64,000 nt of DNA. Source: Gammaproteobacteria bacterium. Its GTDB lineage: Bacteria; Pseudomonadota; Gammaproteobacteria; Pseudomonadales; Azotimanducaceae. The position numbers and the translations under genes were made by a program. Below the pieces are notes generated by a model. That model was not told where the DNA came from. It worked only from the letters and a program-made list of their open reading frames with translations, and did no database searches. Location: positions 41,793-105,792 of the forward strand of contig VYFT01000047.1 of the NCBI GenBank assembly GCA_009842245.1, written 5' to 3'. Of this stretch, positions 19,876 through 27,812 are shown piece by piece (position 1 is the first letter of the stretch; each line of letters begins with the position of its first letter).

Positions 19876-20046
19876 ATGGAAGAAAATCCCTCTTTTCTGT
19901 ATCTAGTCTTCCGAACAAAGTGGAAAGACCGGAGCCGAGCAGAAAGGGTACACGTAATCGTGTGTTTTATTGCTGCGTTCACGGGTGTAATTTTGGGAAG
20001 TTTTCTTTATGTGGTTTTAGACAACCTACGAACTTTGATCTTTTGA
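19876..20046 (+). CDS. Small single-pass membrane protein
   Basis: A 56-codon frame from ATG 19876 to TGA 20044-20046. The N-terminal half is hydrophilic and basic (RTKWKDRSRAERVHV) and is followed by one hydrophobic helix (VIVCFIAAFTGVILGSFLYVV). I do not recognise it. Its stop overlaps a TTG that opens a second small frame (TTGA at 20043-20046), which suggests coupling. The two may instead be one protein joined by a -1 frameshift near 20040 or split by a sequencing error. Confidence 0.4.
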   Translation: MEENPSFLYLVFRTKWKDRSRAERVHVIVCFIAAFTGVILGSFLYVVLDNLRTLIF

Positions 20047-20261
20047 AAGACGAACCGAACCCATATCGCTCTAAGTTGCTGGAAGAGGCAGAAAAAGAGC
20101 GTTCTCTGGTGCTACAAGCCCTATTTCCGAACAGCAAAACTCTGACCCGGAGAGAAAAAGCGGCTCGAGTCTTCGGCGGTGTTCTTGGAATTAGCACAGG
20201 AATCGTGCTCTTTTGGACTTGTCGGTGGGGAATACAGTATTTCTGGCCCATAGTCTTCTAA
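20043..20261 (+). CDS. Second small membrane protein, overlapping the first
   Basis: The 72-codon frame from TTG 20043 overlaps the previous stop by four bases. The N-terminal part is charged (YRSKLLEEAEKERSL) and the C-terminal part has a hydrophobic segment (VFGGVLGISTGIVLFWTC) preceded by RREKAAR. The R-x-E-R/K then TG-rich helix pattern resembles that of its upstream neighbour, so the two could be duplicated relatives. The same frame is open further upstream to a GTG at 19920, but that part overprints the first ORF. No known family is recognised. Confidence 0.4.
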   Translation: MKDEPNPYRSKLLEEAEKERSLVLQALFPNSKTLTRREKAARVFGGVLGISTGIVLFWTCRWGIQYFWPIVF

Positions 20262-20453
20262 CAATTGGAAGAGCGCAATATATCGCGCGTTTAACGGGAA
20301 ATTCGTGATCTAGATAGTTAGATACCACATCCATGAATAAAGGTACTGGGCATCGCAATACCAGTTATTTGCCATCAATAATCTTAAGTTCTACAGTCTA
20401 ATTCATCGCTCCATCCATAAATACAATTAGTCCCTCCAATGGATTCGACAAGA

Positions 20454-20528
20454 GCGGGAATAGCTCAGTGGTAGAGCACAACCTTGCCAAGGTTGGGGTC
20501 GCGGGTTCAACCCCCGTTTCCCGCTCCA
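20454..20528 (+). tRNA. tRNA-Gly(GCC)
   Basis: Acceptor arms GCGGGAA (20454-20460) and TTCCCGC (20518-20524) pair. The anticodon stem ACCTT/AAGGT encloses GCC. The T-loop GTTCAAC is present and CCA (20526-20528) is encoded. It stands alone upstream of hemF. Confidence 0.97.
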
Positions 20529-20643
20529 AATTTTCCTGCGTTGTCGAACTCTGTTCTCACCTGCTCGCAACAACCCATTTTCTCCTTTTCGCGCGAATTG
20601 CGTGAATGCACGGCGTTAAGTCCTAATTTTTCTAACCGAAACC

Positions 20644-21570
20644 ATGACAGAAGTATCCATTGAAGCTGTCAAGGAGTTCTTCATTGATCTTCAAGAACGT
20701 ATTGTGGGAACGTTTGAGGAGCTTGATGGTAGCGCAACGTTTCTCAGAGAGTCGCACGAATCACCAAATGGCGGGTTTGCTCAACCCCGAGTCTTGACTG
20801 ACGGCGCCGTATTTGAAAAAGCTGCAGTGCAATTTTCCTACAGTGTCGGCGATCGCCTTCCTCCTGCCGCAACTGAGCGACTTCCAAGTCTAACAAATAA
20901 GCCTTTTCAGGCGACCGCTATTTCGGTTATAGTCCATCCGCGCAACCCAAAAGTGCCTACGACACATTTGAATCTACGCATGTTTCTCGTTGATGCTCAG
21001 GAGGAGACTTGGTTTTTCGGCGGTGGTTTCGATCTCACACCTTACATCCCCTTCGAAGACGACATAAAGTTCTGGCATGAGCAAGCGCGAGAGGTTTGCC
21101 GCAATGACGATCACTATCTTGAACTAAAACAAAACTGCGATCAGTACTTTTATTTACCACACCGAGGTGAGACACGAGGTGTGGGCGGGATTTTTTTTGA
21201 CGACTTCAATAATGGTGAATTTATCGATTGCTTCAAGTTCGTGCAAGCAATAGGCGAACGATTTCTAAATGCTTACAGTACCATTGTCAATCGCCGAGCC
21301 CATTTGGAATGGACGTCCGAGGAGGAAGAGTGGATGCTTCTTCGTCGGGGTCGCTACGCCGAATTCAATCTTGCAATCGACCGTGGAACAAAGTATGGGA
21401 TGCAATCTGGACGACGAATTGAGTCCGTCCTAGCGTCCTTGCCTCCACGTGTCAATTGGCGGTATCGGCACGAGTTGTTAGTGAGTGAGAAACTAGCAAA
21501 CCTAACAAGTAAGTTGCAGCCCGGTATAGACTGGTTGGGAATTGTGGATAACTCAGTGGATAAAAGTTGA
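20644..21570 (+). CDS. hemF: Oxygen-dependent coproporphyrinogen III oxidase
   Basis: The protein has 308 residues, the usual length. It converts coproporphyrinogen III to protoporphyrinogen IX with O2 in haem synthesis, so the organism can live aerobically. ATAISVIVHPRNP, FGGGFDLTPY, YLPHRGETRGVGGIFFDDF and RRGRYAEFNLAIDRGTKYG are hallmark segments. ATG 20644 is the start. The last codons contain a DnaA-box-like 9-mer, part of the cluster described separately. Confidence 0.98.
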   Translation: MTEVSIEAVKEFFIDLQERIVGTFEELDGSATFLRESHESPNGGFAQPRVLTDGAVFEKAAVQFSYSVGDRLPPAATERLPSLTNKPFQATAISVIVHPRNPKVPTTHLNLRMFLVDAQEETWFFGGGFDLTPYIPFEDDIKFWHEQAREVCRNDDHYLELKQNCDQYFYLPHRGETRGVGGIFFDDFNNGEFIDCFKFVQAIGERFLNAYSTIVNRRAHLEWTSEEEEWMLLRRGRYAEFNLAIDRGTKYGMQSGRRIESVLASLPPRVNWRYRHELLVSEKLANLTSKLQPGIDWLGIVDNSVDKS

Positions 21571-21745
21571 ACTGCCGTGGTAAAACTTTTAGTGGTGTAC
21601 GAATGTTGCCATTTTCTTTCAAAAATTGCCTCAAATTACCTGTATTTTTCCACAATTAGTGTGAATCTATGACCGTTATGAACACTTCCCGCCACATTCA
21701 AGAGATCCGATACGTTGTGGATAAGTTCCAACAAACTCTGGATAA
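21543..21745. promoter_or_regulatory. Cluster of DnaA-box-like sites, possible replication origin element
   Basis: Two perfect copies of TGTGGATAA (21543-21551 and 21716-21724) and three one-mismatch copies (AGTGGATAA 21555-21563, TTTTCCACA on the opposite strand 21646-21654, TCTGGATAA 21737-21745) occur within 203 bases. The cluster begins in the hemF tail and fills the non-coding interval up to exbD (21571-21917), which holds no gene. Such density is far above chance for a 9-mer. It may be oriC or a DnaA-controlled site; typical oriC neighbours (dnaA, mnmG, parAB) are absent. Confidence 0.5.
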
Positions 21746-21917
21746 TCCTTCAAGTTCGACATGAAAACTTCGTCGTCGAAAACGTGGTCGGGGACTAATA
21801 GAAACTAAGGTAACGGGACTACAAAATTTCTTCGAAAACATGGTTAAAATAGGTGTGTGCTTCTAGTTCTTTCGAACTGCAGTACACAGTTTCAAAAAGT
21901 CAGCAGAGGAACACACT

Positions 21918-22322
21918 GTGAGAAATCGCGCACGTGGTGCTTTAGAAGAAGACCAAAAAATAAATCTCACCCCCATGTTGGACGTAGTGTTCATCATGTT
22001 GATCTTTTTCATCGTTACTGCGACGTTTGTAAAAGAAATTGGAATTGATGTGACTCCACCGGAAGAAGACCAACCGGAAGTCATTGATCCCGATAAAAAG
22101 TCAATTGTGGTCAAGGTTTCTGCTCGCGATCAAATTCAGATCGGGGGAAGAAATATTGATGTCACTGCGGTCCGAGCAAATATTGAGCGACTTGCTGCAG
22201 AAAATCCTGAAGCTCCCGTGATCATCAATCCACATCCAGATTCGAGTGCTGACGTCTTTGTCGCGATTTGGGATGCCGCGAAACTTGCGGGCGTTCAAAA
22301 CGTGCTAATGGCTGCCGACTGA
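21918..22322 (+). CDS. ExbD/TolR-family proton-channel subunit
   Basis: The protein has 134 residues from GTG 21918, with AGAGGAA upstream. A cytoplasmic start, one membrane helix (MLDVVFIMLIFFIVTATF) carrying the proton-path aspartate D22, and a periplasmic domain that ends with the usual GVQNVLMAA segment. It would work with an ExbB-type channel and TonB to energise outer-membrane transport. No exbB or tonB is adjacent, so it is an orphan here. It is convergent with nupC. Confidence 0.93.
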   Translation: MRNRARGALEEDQKINLTPMLDVVFIMLIFFIVTATFVKEIGIDVTPPEEDQPEVIDPDKKSIVVKVSARDQIQIGGRNIDVTAVRANIERLAAENPEAPVIINPHPDSSADVFVAIWDAAKLAGVQNVLMAAD

Positions 22323-22353
22323 CATCTATTTACTGGGCTATCTTTCCCGAGAC

Positions 22354-22371
22354 AACGCCCTTTGGCGCGTT
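22354..22371. terminator. Short hairpin between convergent exbD and nupC
   Basis: AACGC (22354-22358) pairs with GCGTT (22367-22371) across an 8-base loop, at the nupC stop codon and 31 bases after the exbD stop. There is no T-run, so the call is weak. Confidence 0.25.
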
Positions 22372-23617
22372 AATTCATCGGTCCGACTACCGAGACCACT
22401 CCAACGATCGAACCGGTAAGGAACGCAACCAGCGTACCCGATACTAGCGTTCTGGGCGCGAGAGATAGCAAGTCTTTGCGTCGTTCCGGTACCAATGCAC
22501 TCACTCCCCCAACAAGTATTCCTACCGAACCTAAGTTCGTAAAACCACACAACGCGTAGGTCATTATCAGATTTGATCGCGCGGACATTTCGTTCCCAAC
22601 TTGCCCTAGTTGTTGATAAGCCACTAGTTCGTTGATCATCAGTTTCGTACCCATCAAGCTACTTCCGATCGAAGAATCAGTCCAGGATAGTCCCATACAC
22701 CAGGTTAGAGGACGAAACACCCAGGACGCGATTCGCTCTAGCGTAATTGGACCGCCACCAATCACTACAAAAGACATCAAGTGATTGATTAGTGCTACAA
22801 GACTAATCAATACGATCAACATCGCAATGATGTTGATCACTATTTTTGTCCCATCCATCGCGCCGCGAGTTAGTGCATCGAACGAACTGTGATACTTAAA
22901 CGCGTCCTCAACGTCAGTTTCACCGGTCACGTGATCGTCTGGAATCATTATTCTCGCAATCAAAATCCCACCCAATACATTGAGTAATGACGCTGTGATC
23001 ACGTGCGCAATCGTGTCGGATAAGACGTCGCCAACAACGCTAACATACAAGACCATCATGGATCCTGCAACAGTGGACATGCCACACGTGATCACGACAA
23101 AAAACTCGGATCGAGTAATGGTCTTGAGATAACCACGAATGATCATTGGAGCTTCTACCATTCCCACGAACACACTCGCAGCAGCAGCGACAGCCACCGC
23201 ACCCCCAATTCGTAGCGTTTTTTGTAGTGCCCAAGAGATTCCCTTAATGATCAACGGTAGAACGCGCCAATACCAAAACAACGCGACTAAGACCGAAAAC
23301 ACAATGATTTGTGGTAAGAGCTGTGTAGCAAAGATAAACGGAGGACTTTCGGTGGTGAGTTCAAACGGCAGTTCCCCACCCCCCAAATAGTCAAAGACGA
23401 ACGCCGTGCCTTGTCGAGACGCATCCGTGATCGCGCCGACAACGACATTGAGCGAAGCTAGAGCTGACGATACAACCGGTAGCCGCAACAGCAACGCGGC
23501 CACCAAAAGTTGCACACCAAGTGTGATTCCGACCGGCAACCAGCGCACCTGTCCTTTTGTTTCACTGAGAAGCCAAGCGACTGTGACTACCAATGCAATA
23601 CCTAGGAATGCGTGCAT
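22370..23617 (-). CDS. nupC: Concentrative nucleoside transporter, NupC/CNT family
   Basis: The protein has 415 residues with about nine to ten membrane segments. Imports nucleosides with H+ or Na+. Segments GMVEAPMIIRGYL, GMSTVAGSMMVLYV, NELVAYQQLG and YALCGFTNLGSVGILVGG are characteristic of the family. It is a single-gene unit on the minus strand, with its promoter in the 23618-23954 interval. Confidence 0.95.
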   Translation of the reverse strand: MHAFLGIALVVTVAWLLSETKGQVRWLPVGITLGVQLLVAALLLRLPVVSSALASLNVVVGAITDASRQGTAFVFDYLGGGELPFELTTESPPFIFATQLLPQIIVFSVLVALFWYWRVLPLIIKGISWALQKTLRIGGAVAVAAAASVFVGMVEAPMIIRGYLKTITRSEFFVVITCGMSTVAGSMMVLYVSVVGDVLSDTIAHVITASLLNVLGGILIARIMIPDDHVTGETDVEDAFKYHSSFDALTRGAMDGTKIVINIIAMLIVLISLVALINHLMSFVVIGGGPITLERIASWVFRPLTWCMGLSWTDSSIGSSLMGTKLMINELVAYQQLGQVGNEMSARSNLIMTYALCGFTNLGSVGILVGGVSALVPERRKDLLSLAPRTLVSGTLVAFLTGSIVGVVSVVGPMN

Positions 23618-23954
23618 TCTCGTTAATCCTTAAGGTGGTGAGACTCTGGGAATCTACGGACGATCTTCTCAAGAAACAATGTTAAACAATCAAAACTATG
23701 TCTCGTCATCTGCCGAACTACCTAGAAAACTGATTGTAGAAATCGTAGCAAAGTGATGTTCCACGTGGAACATTTGTACATATTAATACCGTGCTCAACA
23801 AGAAATTCGAATTTCAAAAGATGTTTGCTGTCTCGCACCGTCTCTAAAACAAGTAAACGTTCTCGGTACGAAATTTCGCAACGATCTCGCATCGTCAGAA
23901 CGATTACAATTTCTTTCCAAATTAATTATCTAAATCCTACACGAGTTATCGACC
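23618..23954. other. Intergenic region between nupC and the response regulator
   Basis: Divergent promoter region of 337 bases. Its notable content is the parS palindrome at 23757-23772. An open frame that starts inside the palindrome (MMFHVEH..) is not supported. Confidence 0.6.
23757..23772. promoter_or_regulatory. parS centromere site (ParB binding)
   Basis: TGTTCCACGTGGAACA is a perfect 16-bp palindrome (18 bp with the flanking A and T). It matches the chromosomal parS consensus TGTTNCACGTGNAACA and the form known from Pseudomonas. It lies in non-coding DNA. ParB loads on such sites, usually near the replication origin, to drive chromosome segregation. No second copy was found in the window. 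Confidence 0.88.
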
Positions 23955-24659
23955 ATGCCCAAACGAATTGCGATTGTAGAAGACGATCCAGATCAACGTG
24001 CGAATTACAAAGACGCTATTCGAAAGAAAGGCTATGAAGTTGTAGCATTTGCAGATCGTGTTTCTGCCTTAGCAGGGTTCCGGCAGTCGATGCCTGATTT
24101 AGCTATTCTCGACATCATATTGGGTGATGAAATGGATGCAGGATTTGAACTCTGTCGAGAATTACTCGCACGTTCACCTGATCTCCCGGTGATCTTTCTC
24201 ACGGAACGAATTGATGAAATTGACAAAATTTCTGGGCTACGATTGGGCGCTTGGGACTATTTGCCGAAACCAATCTCTCTAGACTACCTCGCCGAGCGGA
24301 TCGCCTCGCTATTGCGAATCGAACAGGTACGATCCAGTTCAGACGATACAAATCGTACGAGTATCGTTCGAGTTGGAGAACTTCAGCTGGATCAGGACGC
24401 TCTGCTCGTTTCTTGGAAAGAGAACCGCATTGATTTGTCACAAACAGAGTTCAAAATGCTTGCGCGACTCGTTCGGTCGCCCGGTCACGCGGTGAGTTAC
24501 GAAGCACTCATGGAAACTACCAATCAGAGTTTTGTGTCAAACAATACGATTAACACACACGTCCGTAATCTTCGAAAGAAGTTTGAACACGTCGATGCTG
24601 AATTTGAGGCTATCAAGAGCGAGTACGGTTTTGGCTATCGCTGGATACTAAACACGTAA
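23955..24659 (+). CDS. OmpR-type response regulator, dedicated-sortase-system-like
   Basis: The protein has 234 residues. The receiver domain (1-120) has the acidic pair at E9/D10/D11, the phospho-acceptor D53 (LAILDIILG) and K105 (YLPKPIS). The C-terminal winged helix (about 135-230) ends RNLRKKFEHVDAEF..YGFGYRW, as in OmpR-type DNA binders. The segments DAGFELCRELLARSPDLPVIFLT and IDKISGLRLGAWDYL resemble the response regulator of the proteobacterial dedicated sortase system. The kinase gene starts 9 bases downstream, so they form a pair. Confidence 0.85.
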   Translation: MPKRIAIVEDDPDQRANYKDAIRKKGYEVVAFADRVSALAGFRQSMPDLAILDIILGDEMDAGFELCRELLARSPDLPVIFLTERIDEIDKISGLRLGAWDYLPKPISLDYLAERIASLLRIEQVRSSSDDTNRTSIVRVGELQLDQDALLVSWKENRIDLSQTEFKMLARLVRSPGHAVSYEALMETTNQSFVSNNTINTHVRNLRKKFEHVDAEFEAIKSEYGFGYRWILNT

Positions 24660-24668
24660 AGATCACCG

Positions 24669-26831
24669 ATGAGAATTCGTTCGCGGATTCGAGGTCCTAA
24701 ACTTCGCACTAAACTGTTGCTCCTAGCAGCAATACTCCTGTTTGCTCCATTTTTGTTCTATACCTTACTAGTAGAAGTTGAAACTCTGCTGGTTGACGCG
24801 CAAATGAACAATCAGATTAGTCTTGCGAATAGTGTTGCAATTCTCTTCAATAATCAGAAGTCTCTTTTCCAAGACCTACCCACCGAAATCGACGAATCCA
24901 AAGACTTAATTGCACAACCACTAAAAGGGAGCGTTTTGTTGGATGGAAAAGTACTAGACTGGAACACACCCGATAGTGTCATCTCTTGGAAATTTGGGAC
25001 CGATGATGGTTCATTCAACCTGCGTTTGGGGGAGCAAATTAGTCATCTCTACGGTTATGTCGAGATTGAAGATGCCGAGTTCGTACCGCGCGATCCTACT
25101 ACTTTTAGTCTTGATGCCTCAGATCATCTGCGTGTCAATTACTTGAACGAAGACGGAGAGTTGGCCGAAGTTGCGTTTACGTTCTCGAGAGCCGGAGTAG
25201 CCTCTGCATACACATACCTTGCTAATCAACAAGGCGACGACTTGGATCCGGATGAAAACGTTGGCGCGTTTCTAGCTGAAACTGCTACTGGAGTGAATAT
25301 CGAATTTACTATACCACTAAATATCATCGTAGATCGCTCGGTATTTGCCGTAACGTACGTAGATGTAGATGTCAATCCCGTAGAGCGTAGTCAAACCACT
25401 ACCACTCAACCGACCGCTGCCGGGCTAGACTATTTTGAATTGGTTGTGTATAGATCAGCTACAATTCTTGAAAAAATTGAGAGTTTGGGATTTGAAGACA
25501 CACGGGTGATGATCTTTGATGAGATGGGCCGAAAACGTGGCGAGTCTGTGCTCGGAGTCAATCAGGAAGAGTTCTTGGGAAATTCTGATCAATCGAAAAA
25601 CATTTTCGAACGAATTGGTGGTTTTTTTCGTCGCTTTTATCCGGGACAGGCATTCCGAGATCTATCACCAGATGATGCCGAGCAAAGGACCATCGAGGTA
25701 ATAAACAGCGCTTTAAATAACGAGCCTACGAAACAAAAGATTGTGTCCGTATCGGGAGCGCCAGCTATTATTGCAGCCTACCCTATTCGTGCAGAAGGTG
25801 AAGTTATTGGCGTAGCAGTTGTCCAACAGAATGTGGAGGACATATTGAGACTCCTCGCCGGCACGCTTAGGACGATTGTTGTAGTCTCGCTCGTTATATT
25901 CGCAATTCTCACCATTGCGCTTTTGGGCTATGCGATCCGTCTTGCTTATCGCATTCAAAAACTTCGAAGCACTACAGCTCGCGCTATCGATGAATACGGA
26001 CGAATAAAAGTCAGTTCACTTAGTGTCGAACGGAATACCGGTGATGAAATAGGTGAGCTAGCCCGTTCGATTGATGCGATGTTAGGAAGATTGACACAAC
26101 ATCAAACATTTCTCCAACGAATGCCGCGAACATTACGTCATGAGATCAATAATCCACTCAATACGCTGAGTACATCGTTGGAAAATCTTCGTAACACGAA
26201 CGATCCGGAAGAACAGCGGCGGTACCTACAAAGTGCACAACGTGGTGTCGTTCGTATCGGTCGGATCGTACAAAACCTGAGTGATGCGGCAAGCTTGGAA
26301 GACTCACTCCAAGATGAAGAGTTTGAGAGTGTTGACATGCTGAAGCTCTTGAAAAACTATGTTTCCAATTTAGAAAACACACACAAAGACATTCAATTCG
26401 TACTCGTCTGTGACGAACAACCCGCGATTGCTAGAGTGTCTGACTTTCACGTTGAACAAATGCTCGACAAGATCATCGACAATGCAATCGATTTTCACCG
26501 CCACGATAGTCCGATCAGTGTCCTGTTACAAGTTGGAACTACGCACTTACGCATTACCGTGGCAAATCGTGGTCCAACCTTGATAGGCGATACTGCTGCT
26601 GTGTTTGACTCATTAGTCAGCATGCGAGACACGCAAAGTACGATGCACTTTGGTTTAGGGTTATATGTGGTGCGAGTGATTGTCGAATACCATGGAGGCA
26701 GAGTGCAAGCTGTAAATCTTGACGACGAATCGGGCGTAGCTATTACTGTTGATCTTCCGTTAGCAAAAGATGGTCCAGGGAGGACAACTGAGGATAACGA
26801 ACTAAGTAGTGTTGAATCGGTCCCGCGTTAG
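24669..26831 (+). CDS. Membrane sensor histidine kinase, dedicated-sortase-system-like
   Basis: The protein has 720 residues. One membrane helix (about 15-35), a large periplasmic region (about 40-395) with an LDG..DW segment seen in this kinase type, a second helix (about 397-420), HAMP-like linker, HisKA with H491 (TLRHEINNPLNTLS), and HATPase with N box DNAIDFH and G box HFGLGLYVVRVIVEYHGG. The layout matches the histidine kinase of the proteobacterial dedicated sortase system (from memory of the family). No sortase, target protein or LPxTG-like partner is in the window, so the signal and regulon are unknown. H491 is followed by E, N and N as in active kinases. Confidence 0.82.
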   Translation: MRIRSRIRGPKLRTKLLLLAAILLFAPFLFYTLLVEVETLLVDAQMNNQISLANSVAILFNNQKSLFQDLPTEIDESKDLIAQPLKGSVLLDGKVLDWNTPDSVISWKFGTDDGSFNLRLGEQISHLYGYVEIEDAEFVPRDPTTFSLDASDHLRVNYLNEDGELAEVAFTFSRAGVASAYTYLANQQGDDLDPDENVGAFLAETATGVNIEFTIPLNIIVDRSVFAVTYVDVDVNPVERSQTTTTQPTAAGLDYFELVVYRSATILEKIESLGFEDTRVMIFDEMGRKRGESVLGVNQEEFLGNSDQSKNIFERIGGFFRRFYPGQAFRDLSPDDAEQRTIEVINSALNNEPTKQKIVSVSGAPAIIAAYPIRAEGEVIGVAVVQQNVEDILRLLAGTLRTIVVVSLVIFAILTIALLGYAIRLAYRIQKLRSTTARAIDEYGRIKVSSLSVERNTGDEIGELARSIDAMLGRLTQHQTFLQRMPRTLRHEINNPLNTLSTSLENLRNTNDPEEQRRYLQSAQRGVVRIGRIVQNLSDAASLEDSLQDEEFESVDMLKLLKNYVSNLENTHKDIQFVLVCDEQPAIARVSDFHVEQMLDKIIDNAIDFHRHDSPISVLLQVGTTHLRITVANRGPTLIGDTAAVFDSLVSMRDTQSTMHFGLGLYVVRVIVEYHGGRVQAVNLDDESGVAITVDLPLAKDGPGRTTEDNELSSVESVPR

Positions 26832-26879
26832 TCGATACGGTTTCTAGGCTTATGCTAACAAACAGCTGGAGATTTATAC

Positions 26880-27779
26880 CTAGTTTACTGCGAGTTTGGA
26901 GTCCTCGCTCAGAGTTCCTTCGACTCGCAATATTCCCTTTTTTACCATGAAACACACGGCTGCATAAACACTTCTTCGCGCAGCGGGATGTAGGATGGGA
27001 TCCAAACTGTCGTACATTAAGGGTACTAGATCCGCAATCGTCTGCACGTTTTGCTGGACATACTTCTCAATCTGTTCCTCGCGGTGCAATCGATGCCGAA
27101 TGAATGATTCTACATGAGGAATTGGTTCGGTAATTGGCGGACCATGAGTGGGCCAATACAAGTCGATTTCGTAATCCAACAGCAAACGCAAACTCGCCAT
27201 GTAGAGTTCCATGTCTCCATCAGGTGGTGAGATAACACTTGTGGACCACCCCATGACATGATCACCAGAGAATAGTGCTCGTTCCTCATTCAACAAGTAA
27301 CACACGTGATTTGAGGTGTGACCCGGGGTATGCAAGCATGTGAGACTCCAAGAGTCTCCCTCAATCCTGTCATGGTGTTTTAAAAAAACATCAGGAACGA
27401 ACTCCGTATCGCATCCCTCCTCCACGACCCAATCGTCGCTTCTGTTCGCTCCGTGAGGGCCAAATCCGTAGGTCTTCGCATCACAGTGTTCTTTCAGCAT
27501 CGCGCAACCGGGTGAATGATCGAGATGCGTGTGTGTTACAACGAGGTGTGTAATTTTCTCGTTCTGCGTTGCTCGCAAAATCGCGTCAACGTGATCAGGA
27601 TCTGCCGGACCGGGATCAATCACTGCGACATTTCTTGATCCAACAAGATAGGTACCGGTACCAAAGTACGTGAATGGGCTTGGGTTATTTGCAATGATGC
27701 GGCGAATCTGTGGCGATACCTGTTGGGAAACACCGTAAGTAAACTGAAGATCCTGCACAAATGGAATATTGACCACCAT
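26880..27779 (-). CDS. MBL-fold metallohydrolase (LACTB2/glyoxalase II-like)
   Basis: The protein has 299 residues from ATG 27779; a TTG at 27791 is an alternative. The zinc motif THTHLDHSPG is intact, with later ligands in HTPGHTSNH and SGDHVMGW. A C-terminal winged-helix-like domain follows, as in LACTB2-type proteins. Likely activity is hydrolysis of thioesters, lactones or nucleic acids; the substrate cannot be told. It lies 33 bases downstream of the pseudokinase gene and may share its transcript. It is convergent with the histidine kinase. Confidence 0.88.
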   Translation of the reverse strand: MVVNIPFVQDLQFTYGVSQQVSPQIRRIIANNPSPFTYFGTGTYLVGSRNVAVIDPGPADPDHVDAILRATQNEKITHLVVTHTHLDHSPGCAMLKEHCDAKTYGFGPHGANRSDDWVVEEGCDTEFVPDVFLKHHDRIEGDSWSLTCLHTPGHTSNHVCYLLNEERALFSGDHVMGWSTSVISPPDGDMELYMASLRLLLDYEIDLYWPTHGPPITEPIPHVESFIRHRLHREEQIEKYVQQNVQTIADLVPLMYDSLDPILHPAARRSVYAAVCFMVKKGILRVEGTLSEDSKLAVN

Positions 27780-27812
27780 GGATCGGCTCAATACCGTGGT
27801 TGCATCTGAAGA

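Noticed and set aside
23753..24037. 95-codon plus-strand frame beginning MMFHVEH
   Set aside because: It starts inside the parS palindrome, which always yields this kind of peptide, has no ribosome site and overlaps the response-regulator start.
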